This document shows positions 27,552 to 36,667 of a stretch of DNA of 64,000 nucleotides, one piece after another. The notes under the pieces were generated by a model. It saw only the letters and a program-made list of their open reading frames with translations, ran no database searches and was not told where the DNA came from. Every line of letters begins with the position of its first letter. The first letter of the stretch is position 1. Origin of the DNA: JADJRH01 sp046351455 (GTDB lineage: Bacteria; Myxococcota_A; Polyangia; Polyangiales; Polyangiaceae). The DNA lies in the NCBI GenBank assembly GCA_046351455.1, contig JAXLYM010000015.1, positions 124,001-188,000 on the forward strand. The letters are read 5' to 3'. Position numbers and translations under genes: made by a program.

Positions 27552-29876
27552 TCACCGATTGCGCGGCTTGCGTTTGCTGTGGTCCGAGGCGGCGGTCTTG
27601 GCGATGTGCTCCTGTGCACGGGACGAGAGCACCCGGTTGACGACATGTTGAGCCCACGCGTTGTGGGTCGTATTCGCAAGCGATCGAGCGTGAACAGCGA
27701 CGGCGTGTGCTTCCTCGCCACGCCCCAACGCGAGGAGCAACTCCGACTGGAGCGCGAATGCATTTGCCCTAGTAAAAAGATTACCGTTCGCTGCACACGT
27801 GCGTTCGCCTTTTTTCGCTGTCTCGAGTGCGACGGTAAGCTCGCCTCGCTCTTGAGCCAGCCGTGCAGTCAAGAACAGCACATCGGCAAGAGCCGACAGA
27901 TTCCCTGATTCCTCTGCCACTGGGGCGATCGCCGCGATGTCCTCCGCAGCTCCGTCCAAATCGTTCACGTCCAATCGCAGAAACGCTCGTTCAATCCGGA
28001 TACTAGCTTCGCCGAGGCGATCTTTTACTTTACTGAAGAGTGTAAGTGCTTCGTCGATTCTTGCGCTCGCGGCGGCGGTGTCGCCGGCCGCACGTTGCAC
28101 TGTACTCAGCAGACGAAGCGTAAAAGCGCGATTCACCTGATCCTCGGTCGCCTCGAAGATCCGGAGCGCATCAAGCCCATCTGCGGTCGCTTCCGAAAAA
28201 CGGTTGCGCAACAGATGTAGTCGACTTCGCGAACGAAGAAGCCAACCGCGAGCGTGGAAACTCCGAGGATCATTCGCGAGCGCGAGCCCCGCGTCCAGGT
28301 CCGCGATCACTTGATCATCGGCCCCGTGATCTGCGCGCATGTTTGCACGTTGGTCGAGGGCGAGCGCTTCGCGGTACGGATCCTGTCCCTCACGGAACAA
28401 CGCCTGGGCCGCGTTCACGGTCGCAAACGCCTCCTCCCGTCGTCCGTGCACTCGATAGAGACGTGAGAGAAACAGCGTCGCTCTCCCTTCGCCTATGGGA
28501 TCCCGACACAAGCGAAAAAGATCGCGGGCCGTAGTCGCCGCCGCCTCCGCGGGGCCGTCGAGAAGGATCGATCTGTTCGCCAGCGCCGTGCCCAGCATGG
28601 CCGATGCGAGGATCGCCGTCTCAGAAAGATCCTGCGCCAGCCGCGTCGCCCGTTGCGCTGCCGCCAGCGTCTCCTCTGCACGATGGGCGTCGCACCACCT
28701 GCTCCACGCTTCGTTTGCCGAACGCGCCGCCTCGATGCGGTCGTTCGCCGCTTCAAACTGCTCGCTCGCGCTCTGGAAGAGGAAGGCCTCGCGCAGCAAC
28801 ACCTCCTGCGTGAGCCTCTCCCCGCGGGCCGCCGTCAACGACTCGGCCAGACGGCGCACTGCGAGCGCTCCCTCGCGACGACGCTCGGGCGTCCAGTCGC
28901 GATCGCGGCGCGCGCGCAGGCTTGCCAGCACAAAATCGGCTTCGGCCTCTGCGTCAACTGTGAGCGTCTCCAAGGTCGGCGCATGCAGCGCGACCGGCTC
29001 AATCACCGGGAGAGGCTTTCCGCGCGTCCCGTCAATGCGCCACGCGATGCGGTCGAGGATCTCCAGGCTCCCCGGAAAGCTCAGTGTCGGACTCACCGCG
29101 CGGAGCGCTTCGAGGACCAGCGGCGCGTCACCGCCCGCCGGCTCCACGAATGCGTGACGTGACAGTACCGAGCGCGCCGCCGCCGAGAGGGGGTCCTCCG
29201 AGGAGCACGCTTCCAGAGCCGCGAGGAACCCGTCCGCCGCCTCCCGGCGCTCGGGCGAAGGAGACGGGCCGTGTATCACCGGGGGCGGAACGAAACGCCC
29301 CGCGATCACGACCGCGTACCCCTCGGCTTCGGCGTCCGTGATCGGCAACCCGGCGGCGCGCGTGGCGATCACACGCTCGGCGAAATCCAGCAGGTCGATC
29401 GGACTGACGAGGCGCTCCGCCGCTAGCTCCAGCACATCGAGCACCGGGTTGGGATCCGTGAACGGCTCCTCTTTCAGCAAGACGTCGGCGATGCGGTGCA
29501 GAAGCTGAATCTTTAGCGGCGCCAGCCACCCCAGCATGAGCGGCAACACGTCCTCGTCTGCGTCGAACAAGTGCAACGCCCCCGGGATCTCACGCGCTTC
29601 GTGGATGGGATCGTTGGGGCGCGAGCCCTCCTCGATGCGCCACCAAAGCAGCGCCCGCTCGGGCAGGCGCATGCGGCCATCCTTGACCACGACGCGGTCC
29701 ACCCATCGCAGCGAGATCATGCGCACGCGCGGATCAAAACGCTCCACCGCTCGGCCCAGCATGCCCGCGAGTCGATCGCGGTGCGCGCGGGAATACCGTG
29801 GCATCACCCACGGCTTCGGAAGCTCCTCCGCAAAGGCCGTCAACCCAGGGACGTCATCCGTGGGGAAGAAGCGCAT
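27552..29876 (-). CDS. Large TPR-repeat protein of a two-gene module
   Basis: 774 residues from the ATG at 29876. The first ~330 residues have no TPR character and contain WVMPRYSRAHRDRLAGMLGR, then WVDRVVVKDGRMRLPERAL. From ~340 to ~760 the protein is an array of helical hairpins of TPR type (GEGRATLFLSRLYRVHGRREEAF; YREALALDQRANMRADHG; NRAFTLRLLSTVQRAAGDTAAA; LGEASIRIERAFLRLDVNDL). No enzymatic motif is seen. It follows the ATPase gene by 5 bp, so both are surely one operon. The 3' half is visibly lower in GC than the surroundings (for example 28018-28046), a sign of acquisition. The TPR array probably senses or binds a partner for the ATPase. Confidence 0.85.
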   Translation of the reverse strand: MRFFPTDDVPGLTAFAEELPKPWVMPRYSRAHRDRLAGMLGRAVERFDPRVRMISLRWVDRVVVKDGRMRLPERALLWWRIEEGSRPNDPIHEAREIPGALHLFDADEDVLPLMLGWLAPLKIQLLHRIADVLLKEEPFTDPNPVLDVLELAAERLVSPIDLLDFAERVIATRAAGLPITDAEAEGYAVVIAGRFVPPPVIHGPSPSPERREAADGFLAALEACSSEDPLSAAARSVLSRHAFVEPAGGDAPLVLEALRAVSPTLSFPGSLEILDRIAWRIDGTRGKPLPVIEPVALHAPTLETLTVDAEAEADFVLASLRARRDRDWTPERRREGALAVRRLAESLTAARGERLTQEVLLREAFLFQSASEQFEAANDRIEAARSANEAWSRWCDAHRAEETLAAAQRATRLAQDLSETAILASAMLGTALANRSILLDGPAEAAATTARDLFRLCRDPIGEGRATLFLSRLYRVHGRREEAFATVNAAQALFREGQDPYREALALDQRANMRADHGADDQVIADLDAGLALANDPRSFHARGWLLRSRSRLHLLRNRFSEATADGLDALRIFEATEDQVNRAFTLRLLSTVQRAAGDTAAASARIDEALTLFSKVKDRLGEASIRIERAFLRLDVNDLDGAAEDIAAIAPVAEESGNLSALADVLFLTARLAQERGELTVALETAKKGERTCAANGNLFTRANAFALQSELLLALGRGEEAHAVAVHARSLANTTHNAWAQHVVNRVLSSRAQEHIAKTAASDHSKRKPRNR

Positions 29877-29881
29877 TGCCG

Positions 29882-31141
29882 TCAGTCCTTGTTGTGCGCC
29901 AGGAAGTGAAGGTGCGGCGGCAAGTAGTAACCGTGCATGTCCACGAGCCAGTCGGGGATGAGCGCCGCATAGGCCTGCGCGCGCTCGATGAGCCCCGCCG
30001 AGACGCCGCGCTCCGAGAGCTCAATCGGCGTGCGCAACGCTTGGGGTGAGCCGTCGTAGGCCTTGCCCAGCATATCCAGGTCGTCGCGCACTCCCGTGAA
30101 CTGCTGTCGGACAAAGGGCATGAGCGCCTCCCGGAGTCGCGCGGCGTCCGCGTTGATAATGTCCACTTTGCGCTGGTAGTCGAAGTAATCGAGCCAGAGC
30201 AGGAAGCCCCACGCATTCCCTGTCCAGCCAGAGAGACACTCCGCGATCCGCGCAAGCCCAACGCGTTCAAGCGCCGTCTTCTGCGAGGCGCCCGCGAGCC
30301 GCATGCGCGCCTCCGCGACCTCGCGCAGTCCCTCGGGCGGCATGGGGGGCACCTCGAAGTTGCGAGGGCAGAGCTTCTGAAGATCGCGTGAAACGAACTC
30401 GGTCCGCAATGTCATGAGGACCACGGTATCGGCGAGCCCCGCAAGGAAACGGACGATGTCCGTCACGCGCTCAACGTCTTCCTTGTGCTCCGGGTAACCG
30501 GCTTGATCGAGGTTGTCGACGAAGACCAAAACCTTCTGCCCCACGCGGGCGCAATCGGTGAGGAAGCTGCTGATCGTCTCCTGCAGGAACGCGGCGTCGA
30601 CCTTGCGCTCGAACGTCTCCTCCATCTCTTTGGATTTTCCGGTGAGCCGGGTCTGGCCGAACTCGAACTGCATCTTGTCGACGAACTTGAACGTTGTCGC
30701 CACGCCGAGCTTGAGCTGCTCCGTCCACGTCCGGATCTCGCGCACCTTCACGCTGGTCGCGTTCGCGATGCGGCTCAGGAGGTTCGCCGCGGCGCGAAGC
30801 TGCGCGTTGGTCGCCGTCAAGATGGCCTCGTCGGCGAGCGCGCGGGCAAGCGTCCGCAGCACGCTCTCGGGCCCCGGCGCGATGACCTGGCAATCTGCCT
30901 CGGCCACGAGCATGCCCCACTTGTCCTTCACGACGTCGACGGCCTTGCGGACGAGCATCGACTTGCCGACGCCGCGCTGTCCCCGGACAAGTATGTGCGC
31001 TCCGTCGGGCGCGTCCGGCGCGAGGAAGCTGTCGAGCTGCCCCACGAGATCCGCCAGCTCTTCGGTGCGATCCGCAAAGAGGCGCAGATCCTTGTATTGG
31101 GCCGGCTGAAAACAAGCGGAGAGCGGCGGGGTGTACGGCAT
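29882..31141 (-). CDS. P-loop ATPase (STAND/KAP-like), first gene of a two-gene module
   Basis: 419 residues from the ATG at 31141 (a GTG at 31165 would add eight). Walker A is GQRGVGKS at residues 54-61; a Walker B-like VLVFVDNLDQAG lies near 210, followed by TVVLMTLRTEF with a sensor-type Arg. The C-terminal part is helical with Tyr/Asp-rich segments (WLDYFDYQRKVDI) and ends YYLPPHLHFLAHNKD. The FADRTEELADLVGQL start resembles ATP-binding proteins of bacterial conflict systems. No membrane helix or nuclease domain is visible, so any effector output is unknown. It forms an operon with the TPR protein 5 bp downstream. Confidence 0.83.
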   Translation of the reverse strand: MPYTPPLSACFQPAQYKDLRLFADRTEELADLVGQLDSFLAPDAPDGAHILVRGQRGVGKSMLVRKAVDVVKDKWGMLVAEADCQVIAPGPESVLRTLARALADEAILTATNAQLRAAANLLSRIANATSVKVREIRTWTEQLKLGVATTFKFVDKMQFEFGQTRLTGKSKEMEETFERKVDAAFLQETISSFLTDCARVGQKVLVFVDNLDQAGYPEHKEDVERVTDIVRFLAGLADTVVLMTLRTEFVSRDLQKLCPRNFEVPPMPPEGLREVAEARMRLAGASQKTALERVGLARIAECLSGWTGNAWGFLLWLDYFDYQRKVDIINADAARLREALMPFVRQQFTGVRDDLDMLGKAYDGSPQALRTPIELSERGVSAGLIERAQAYAALIPDWLVDMHGYYLPPHLHFLAHNKD

Positions 31142-31350
31142 GGCTCCTACGCCAAGCATTCGCACAACCCCGGCGGGTGCTCAACTTCGCCGCGTGCCCA
31201 AATCGTCGCGCGCCCCCTCGCACGCCGACCGCACCTCCACGCGAGCAGATGCCTCCCCGGCAGCGCGTCCGCGTCTCTTCCCTGCTGCGATACCTTGCCG
31301 CTCCGCGCCCAAGCCCCCTACCCTGGCGCGCCCAGCTTCGAGGTCATCGC

Positions 31351-33036
31351 ATGAAGGCCGCTCGTTTCGCCTGCGTCGTCGCGTGCATCGCGCTCGCCTC
31401 TTCCTCCGCTGCGTGCGGGGGGAAAAAGAAGGGGTCCGGCTCCGGGGTCGCCGGCGCGGGGACGGCCGGTGAGCCGCAAGCGCCGCCCGAACCGGATGGG
31501 ATCCGGCGCTATCGGCACATCGCCACCGGGCTCAAGATCCTGCCCACCCACGAGATGGATCCGAAAGAGGCCACCACCGTGTGGCACTACCGCGTGGAGT
31601 GGGCGAACAACCGCGTCGTCAAGACCGAGAGGGTCACCCCGAACGGCGGCGTGCAAGAGACGATGCTCGTCGAGTATCGGCCCGACGGATCACGCGTCGA
31701 GCACGTGCGCGATGCCTACGGCGTCGAGATCTACAGCGACACGATCGACCGCACCGCCGTCGTCACGCGGATGTGGCGCTCCGGCGAGCAGATCAACGAC
31801 GGGTGCTACTGGCGGCGGCGCACCTTCGACTCGTTCGGGCGCATGGAGACGAACACGTGCCTCGACGACAAGAGCATGGTCATCACCGACGCGAACGGGT
31901 GCGCGGTGGTCCGCTACCAGTGGAACGTCTCGAACGACGTGCAGACGAAGGTGTGCCTGAAGAACGACATGTCGCCCGCCTACGACGCCGGCGGCGTGCA
32001 CCGCACCACCTACGAGCGCGATCTGTACGGCTACGTGACCGACGAGAGCTACTACGGCGCGCAGAACGAGCGGACGCAGCGGCTCTCCGACGGGTGCCTC
32101 CGCGTCACGTACAAACGCGACGAGGCCGGCGCGCCGATCGAGACGATCTGCACCGACGAGAAGGGGCAGAGCACCTTCGTGCGCGCCGGCGGGTACACCA
32201 CGATCCAGTCGAAGTACGATCAGAACGGCTGCCTCGTGGAGAAGAAGTTCGTCGACTTCGACGGCAAGACGCCGAAGAAGGGCGTCTTCGGGAGCACCAC
32301 GTTCACCGTCGACAAACGCTGCGGCGTGCTCTCGGAGACGAACAAGGATCCGCGCGGGCGGCCGGTCTCGTTCGAGGTCGGCAAGCCGCCGATCGAGGAG
32401 CGTGAGCTCGCCGCGGACGGGCTGTGGACGAAGCGCACGTGCAAGGGCGCGAGCGGGCCGGTCGCGTGCTCCGACCCGAAGCGCACCAACCCGAAGGGCT
32501 CCATCGTCACGGTGGATCGCGACGAGATGGGGCGCGTCACGTCGATGAAGTGCTTCCAGAAAGGCGACAAACCGAGCCCGTGCGACGCGAGCACGCCGTT
32601 CGAGCGGAGGCTGGAGTACGGCTCCGACGGGCGGGTGCGCGCGGAGGCCTACTTCGACGAGAAGGGGCAGCCTGCGCTCGCGAACGGGATCGCGCGCGTC
32701 GAGCGGAAGTTCACGTCGGTCGGCAAGCCGCTCACCGAGAACTTCCTCGACAAGGACGGCGCGCCGATGCTCAACAAAGGCGGCGTCGCGTCGCTCACGT
32801 ACCAGTACGACATCCAGCAGCGCGTCGCGGCGATCCTGGCGCAGGGCACGGACGGGCAGCCGCGCGCGTCGCGAGGCTTCGTGCTCATGAACGTGGCGTG
32901 GCCGCCGGGCGCCGCGAAGGTCACCGTCGATCGCGAGAACGAAGCGAAGCTCGCGAACGTGTTCCTCGGCCCCGACGACAAGCTCGTGAAGCGCCTCGAG
33001 TGCGCGGACCCCGCGGTGCCCTGCTACCGGAGATAA
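31351..33036 (+). CDS. Lipoprotein with YD/RHS-like repeats
   Basis: 561 residues from the ATG at 31351, whose product starts with a signal peptide ending in ASSSAACGGKKKG (likely lipidated Cys). The body is a string of short beta-type repeats with Tyr/Asp/Gly: YERDLYGYVTDESYYG, YKRDEAGAPIETICTDEKG, SKYDQNGCLVEKKFVDFDG, FTVDKRCGVLSETNKDPRG, YGSDGRVRAEAYFDEKG. This resembles YD (RHS) repeats that make a beta-coil. Evenly spaced cysteines suggest disulfides. Surface or periplasmic role; no toxin tip is seen. Confidence 0.82.
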   Translation: MKAARFACVVACIALASSSAACGGKKKGSGSGVAGAGTAGEPQAPPEPDGIRRYRHIATGLKILPTHEMDPKEATTVWHYRVEWANNRVVKTERVTPNGGVQETMLVEYRPDGSRVEHVRDAYGVEIYSDTIDRTAVVTRMWRSGEQINDGCYWRRRTFDSFGRMETNTCLDDKSMVITDANGCAVVRYQWNVSNDVQTKVCLKNDMSPAYDAGGVHRTTYERDLYGYVTDESYYGAQNERTQRLSDGCLRVTYKRDEAGAPIETICTDEKGQSTFVRAGGYTTIQSKYDQNGCLVEKKFVDFDGKTPKKGVFGSTTFTVDKRCGVLSETNKDPRGRPVSFEVGKPPIEERELAADGLWTKRTCKGASGPVACSDPKRTNPKGSIVTVDRDEMGRVTSMKCFQKGDKPSPCDASTPFERRLEYGSDGRVRAEAYFDEKGQPALANGIARVERKFTSVGKPLTENFLDKDGAPMLNKGGVASLTYQYDIQQRVAAILAQGTDGQPRASRGFVLMNVAWPPGAAKVTVDRENEAKLANVFLGPDDKLVKRLECADPAVPCYRR

Positions 33037-33042
33037 GGCGCT

Positions 33043-33558
33043 CTACAGGCCGCAGGTGCAGTGGGTGGCGACGCGGTCGTTCGCGTTTCGTACGCGCTCG
33101 CGGGCGCTCTGGCAGCGCGGCTCAGCCGGGCCGGCCAGCTCGCAGAGGTGACGGGCCGCGCGCTCCATCGACGCGAGGGCGCTGCACGCGACGCCGCACG
33201 CGTCCGCGGGCTTCTCTCCGTCGGCTTGCTTGGCCGCGTCCGTCGATACGGGGCCGCCGTTCGGCGCGGGGGTCACCGGGGCGCTGGAGGCCGACGGAGA
33301 CGCGGTCGCCTGCGCCTCCGGAGCCGCGCCGCCGGGGGGGCCGAACAGCTCCGTGATGCGCCATTCACCGCGATCCAGCTCGTTCTGCGCGTCCTCCCCC
33401 GTGTCTTCCCCGAGGCTGGGGGGCGGCGCGGCGTCGCTCTTGGGCATCGAGCTGCCGCAACCGACGACGAGGGAGCCGCCGGCTACGAAGAGCACCAAGG
33501 CGACGGAAGCTCGAAAGGAGGCGAATCGGGGGGACGGGGACGGGGGCCAAGCTCGCAT
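33043..33558 (-). CDS. Small lipoprotein with Cys-rich C-terminus
   Basis: 171 residues. Signal peptide with lipobox LVVGCGSS (Cys ~34), then a Pro/Ala/Asp-rich linker. The C-terminal ~55 residues carry six cysteines (CGVACSALASMERAARHLC, a later CQSARERV and a final CTCGL), probably a small disulfide-bonded helical domain. This arrangement recurs in Polyangiales lipoproteins of unknown function. It is convergent with the YD-repeat lipoprotein. Confidence 0.8.
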   Translation of the reverse strand: MRAWPPSPSPRFASFRASVALVLFVAGGSLVVGCGSSMPKSDAAPPPSLGEDTGEDAQNELDRGEWRITELFGPPGGAAPEAQATASPSASSAPVTPAPNGGPVSTDAAKQADGEKPADACGVACSALASMERAARHLCELAGPAEPRCQSARERVRNANDRVATHCTCGL

Positions 33559-33677
33559 GCGGGTCCTCCAACGCTGGACGCATGGAGCGCCTTACGAAGC
33601 TCAAAGAAGTCCGGCCTCGCGACGACGTTCGATTTGTTGTGCGACGAGCATCGATCCGCCGCTAAAACCAGACCGGC

Positions 33678-35288
33678 ATGGTGGACAGCACACCGCCCCC
33701 CGCGGACCTCCCCGAGCTCATCGGGCGGTACCGCGTCGTGCGCCTGCTCGGCGAAGGGGCGATGGGGCGCGTGCTGCTCGCGCACGATCCGGTGCTCGAT
33801 CGCGAGGTCGCCGTGAAGCACCTGCGCGCGGACCTGCAGATCCCGGACGAGGTGCGCCGCGGGCTCGTCAAGCGCATGCGCCACGAGGCCCGCGCCGCCG
33901 CGCGCGTGATGCACCCTCACCTCGTCACGCTCCACGACATGGGCGAGGACGATCGCGTCGGCCTCTACCTCGTGTTCGAGTACGTCGAGGGGCCCACGCT
34001 GAAGGAGCGCGTCGCCCGCGGGCGGATGACCCCGAAGGAAGCGGCGCGCGTCGCCGTGGAGCTCGGGACGGCGCTCACCACCGCGCACGAGGCCGGCATC
34101 CTCCACCGCGACATCAAGCCCGAGAACGTGATCCTCTCGAAGAAGGGGGCCAAAATTGCCGATTTCGGGATCGCGAAGATCCCGGACTCGACGCTGACGC
34201 ACCAGGGCGGGCTGATGGGCACGCCGGCGTACAGCGCGCCGGAGACGTTCCGCACGAGCACGTTCTCTCCGGAGAGCGATCAGTTCTCGCTCGCGGCGAC
34301 GCTGTACGAGGCGGCCTCCGGCAAGCGCGCGTTCCCGGGGGACGACGCGGTCGCGGTGGCGCAGCGGATCCTGCACGAGAGCGCGGAGCCGTTCGCCGCG
34401 GCGCTGACCCTGCCGGAGGAGGTGGACCGGGTGTTCGGGCGCGCGCTCTCGCGGCGTCCTCGCGAGCGGTTCGCGTCGTGCGAGGCCTTCGGGCGGGCGC
34501 TGTCGGACGCGCTGCTCGCGGTTCCGACCGGCGGCGCGGGCTCGGCGGCGGGCGGCGATCCGGCGGCGCGAGCGGGCTCGGCAGACTCGGGCGCGGCGCT
34601 GCGATCCACGACGGACTCGGATGCGGCGCTGCGATCCACGACGGACTCGGGTGCGGCGCTGCGATCCACGACGGGCGATTCGGGCTCCGCGGTGCGGTCG
34701 GCGACGGGCGATTCGGCGGCGCGCTCGGCGTCGGGAGACAGCGGCTCCGCGGTGCGATCGGCGGCGGGCGATTCGGCGTCGCGCTCCGCTTCGGGCGTGA
34801 TGGCGCGGGCCGTTTCCAGCAGCGCGGGCGACTCGATCACGAGCCGCACGGGGCGCGAGGAGCGGCTCGCGAGCGCTCCGGTGACGGCGGCGGATGGGCT
34901 CCCGCGCGAGCGGCGCAGCAGTCACATCGTGCTCGGCGTCATCGCGGTCGCGCTCACCGGCATGTTGCTCGTGCGGACGGCGCTCAAGACGACGGAGGAG
35001 ACGCCCGAGCCGACGCCGATCCCCACCGCCAGCGCGGTGGCCCCAGCCGCGTCCTCGAGCGCGCCGAAACCCCCAAAAATCCAGCCCGTGCGCACCTCGA
35101 AGCCGACGTCCACGAGCTCGCCGTCCGGCGCGGACGCGGGCGCTCCAGGGAGCGAGCCCGGCGGCGCGGACGCCCCCACTTCATCGAGCAGCGAAGGCCC
35201 CAGCCCGACCAGCAGCGCGAGCAGCACCGCGAGCGCCGCGCCGACGATCACGCCGGATCCGCTCAACATGCCGTTGCGCCCGCGGTGA
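33678..35288 (+). CDS. Membrane-anchored Ser/Thr protein kinase with repeat-rich linker
   Basis: 536 residues from the ATG at 33678. Kinase motifs are LLGEGAMGRVLLA, EVAVKHL, HRDIKPEN, ADFGIAK and GTPAYSAPE, all intact. After the domain (~residue 280), a Ser/Ala/Asp-rich linker contains tandem DSGAALRSTT and GDSGSAVRSA repeats encoded by near-identical DNA (34584-34673 and onward). One membrane helix (IVLGVIAVALTGMLLVRTAL) follows at ~415, and a Thr/Ser/Pro-rich extracytoplasmic tail. The repeats are probably variable in number between strains and contain many possible phosphorylation sites. Confidence 0.93.
   Translation: MVDSTPPPADLPELIGRYRVVRLLGEGAMGRVLLAHDPVLDREVAVKHLRADLQIPDEVRRGLVKRMRHEARAAARVMHPHLVTLHDMGEDDRVGLYLVFEYVEGPTLKERVARGRMTPKEAARVAVELGTALTTAHEAGILHRDIKPENVILSKKGAKIADFGIAKIPDSTLTHQGGLMGTPAYSAPETFRTSTFSPESDQFSLAATLYEAASGKRAFPGDDAVAVAQRILHESAEPFAAALTLPEEVDRVFGRALSRRPRERFASCEAFGRALSDALLAVPTGGAGSAAGGDPAARAGSADSGAALRSTTDSDAALRSTTDSGAALRSTTGDSGSAVRSATGDSAARSASGDSGSAVRSAAGDSASRSASGVMARAVSSSAGDSITSRTGREERLASAPVTAADGLPRERRSSHIVLGVIAVALTGMLLVRTALKTTEETPEPTPIPTASAVAPAASSSAPKPPKIQPVRTSKPTSTSSPSGADAGAPGSEPGGADAPTSSSSEGPSPTSSASSTASAAPTITPDPLNMPLRPR
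34584..34673 (+). repeat. Three tandem 30-bp repeats in the kinase linker
   Basis: The unit starts GACTCGGGCGCGGCGCTGCG and encodes DSGAALRSTT; three units at 34584, 34614 and 34644 differ at one or two bases. Degenerate related units continue to ~34800. Multiples of three bases keep the frame, so copy number could vary without harm. Confidence 0.85.
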
Positions 35289-35380
35289 CGGCGTTCGACG
35301 CCGATCGCCGACCGACGCCCGATCGCACGAAGAACCTTCTGAACGTGGGGTATCGACCGCGGCGCGGCCCGCCGTCTACG

Positions 35381-36667
35381 ATGCGCTCCATGCGTTTCAA
35401 TCGCCCGGGGCGCGCGCTCCTCGCCGCCCTCTTCGCATCGCCGATCGCCCTTCTTTTCTCGGCTCCGGCGCTCGCGAACGACTCGCTCACGGTGCAGCAG
35501 GGGCAGACCGTCGTCCTCGACGGCACCGTCCGCTACAAGGATCTGCACGTCCTCTCCGGCGGCAAGATCCTGGTGCGCCCCGTGTCGAGCGGCGCCGCGG
35601 GGAACGGCTCGCTCACGATCAAGGCGGCCACGATCGAGGTCGACGCGGGCGGCTCGATCGACGCGACCGGCGCGGGCTTCCCCGGCACCGCGACGAACGG
35701 CGATTCGGCGTCGTGCGGCGCGAACGCGGGCGGACAGGCGGCGATGAGCGGCGGCCCCGCGGCCCCCGGAGGCGGCGGCGCGGCGGCGGGCGCGGGCGCG
35801 ACGGGCTGCCCCGCGGGCGGCATCGGCGGCACCCCGTACATTCAGAGCTGCGAAGCGAACCCAGGCGCGGCGGGCGGCGCGGCGTACCTCCCAGCCACGC
35901 CGGCCGACACGCCGAACCACGGCGGCGCGGGCGGCGGCGCGATCATCCTCCTGGCCGCGGAGATCACCATCAACGGCAGCGTCGTCGCGGACGGCGCGCC
36001 CGGCTTCATCCTCCAGAGCTTCGGCACCGGGGGCGGCGCGGGCGGGTACATCTCCATCGACGCGAGCAAGGTGAGCGGATCCGGCACGATCTCCGCGAAG
36101 GGCGGCGACGGAGGCGACGGCACGTCCGGCAAGGGCGGCGGCGGAGGCGGCGGCACCATCCGCGTCTCGGCGGTCACGGCCGTGGAGCCGGCGCTCGACG
36201 CGAGCGGCGGCAAGAGCGGCACGTGCGCGCCGGGGAATGCGGGCATCGCCGACGCGACGCCGCTCCCACAGAAGCCATGCGTCGACACGGACGGCGACGG
36301 TGACAAGGCGAAGGAGTGCGGCGGCGGCGACTGCGACGACTCCGATCCGAACGTGCACGCGGGGACCACGCCCGCGATCGAAATCTGCGACGGCCAGGAC
36401 AACGACTGCAACGGCGCGATCGACGACGACCTCGTCAGCGACGCGTGCCCCGCGGGCCAGATCTGCGAAGCCGGCGCCTGCGTGGACGGAAGCGGCGGAG
36501 GCGGCGGCGCCACCTCGACCGGCACCGACTCCCCGCCCGACTACGTGACGTACCGAGGCGCCTGCGACATCGGCCGAGGCGCCCACGAGAACGGGATGGC
36601 CTTCTACGGCGCGGCGCTCGTCGCCTTCCTCGCCGGCCTCCGCGAGTACCGCAAGCGCCGCGGCTGA
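35381..36667 (+). CDS. Gly-rich surface protein with MopE-like motif and MYXO-CTERM-like sorting tail
   Basis: 428 residues from the ATG at 35381 (35390 also possible), beginning with a signal peptide cut after APALA. The N-terminal half is Gly-rich beta (GGAGGGA, GGDGGDG repeats) like a parallel beta-helix adhesin. Near residue 305 comes DTDGDGDKAKECGGGDCDDSDP, then CDGQDNDCNGAIDDD, the Asp/Cys motif of MopE-like metal-binding proteins. The end has a Cys (GACDIG), a membrane helix (MAFYGAALVAFLAGL) and a basic tail REYRKRRG. This is the three-part layout of sorting signals thought to be handled by a myxosortase-like enzyme. Confidence 0.83.
   Translation: MRSMRFNRPGRALLAALFASPIALLFSAPALANDSLTVQQGQTVVLDGTVRYKDLHVLSGGKILVRPVSSGAAGNGSLTIKAATIEVDAGGSIDATGAGFPGTATNGDSASCGANAGGQAAMSGGPAAPGGGGAAAGAGATGCPAGGIGGTPYIQSCEANPGAAGGAAYLPATPADTPNHGGAGGGAIILLAAEITINGSVVADGAPGFILQSFGTGGGAGGYISIDASKVSGSGTISAKGGDGGDGTSGKGGGGGGGTIRVSAVTAVEPALDASGGKSGTCAPGNAGIADATPLPQKPCVDTDGDGDKAKECGGGDCDDSDPNVHAGTTPAIEICDGQDNDCNGAIDDDLVSDACPAGQICEAGACVDGSGGGGGATSTGTDSPPDYVTYRGACDIGRGAHENGMAFYGAALVAFLAGLREYRKRRG

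Noticed and set aside
27122..27640. Open frame of ~170 codons on the plus strand before the TPR gene
   Set aside because: It overlaps the 3' end of the TPR gene and repeat D, and its composition (Arg/Gly/Trp) is that of non-coding GC-rich DNA.
33230..35380. Plus-strand frame continuous with the surface protein at 35381, extending 2 kb upstream
   Set aside because: The upstream part is antisense or out of frame to a lipoprotein and a kinase; the real signal peptide starts at 35381 or 35390.
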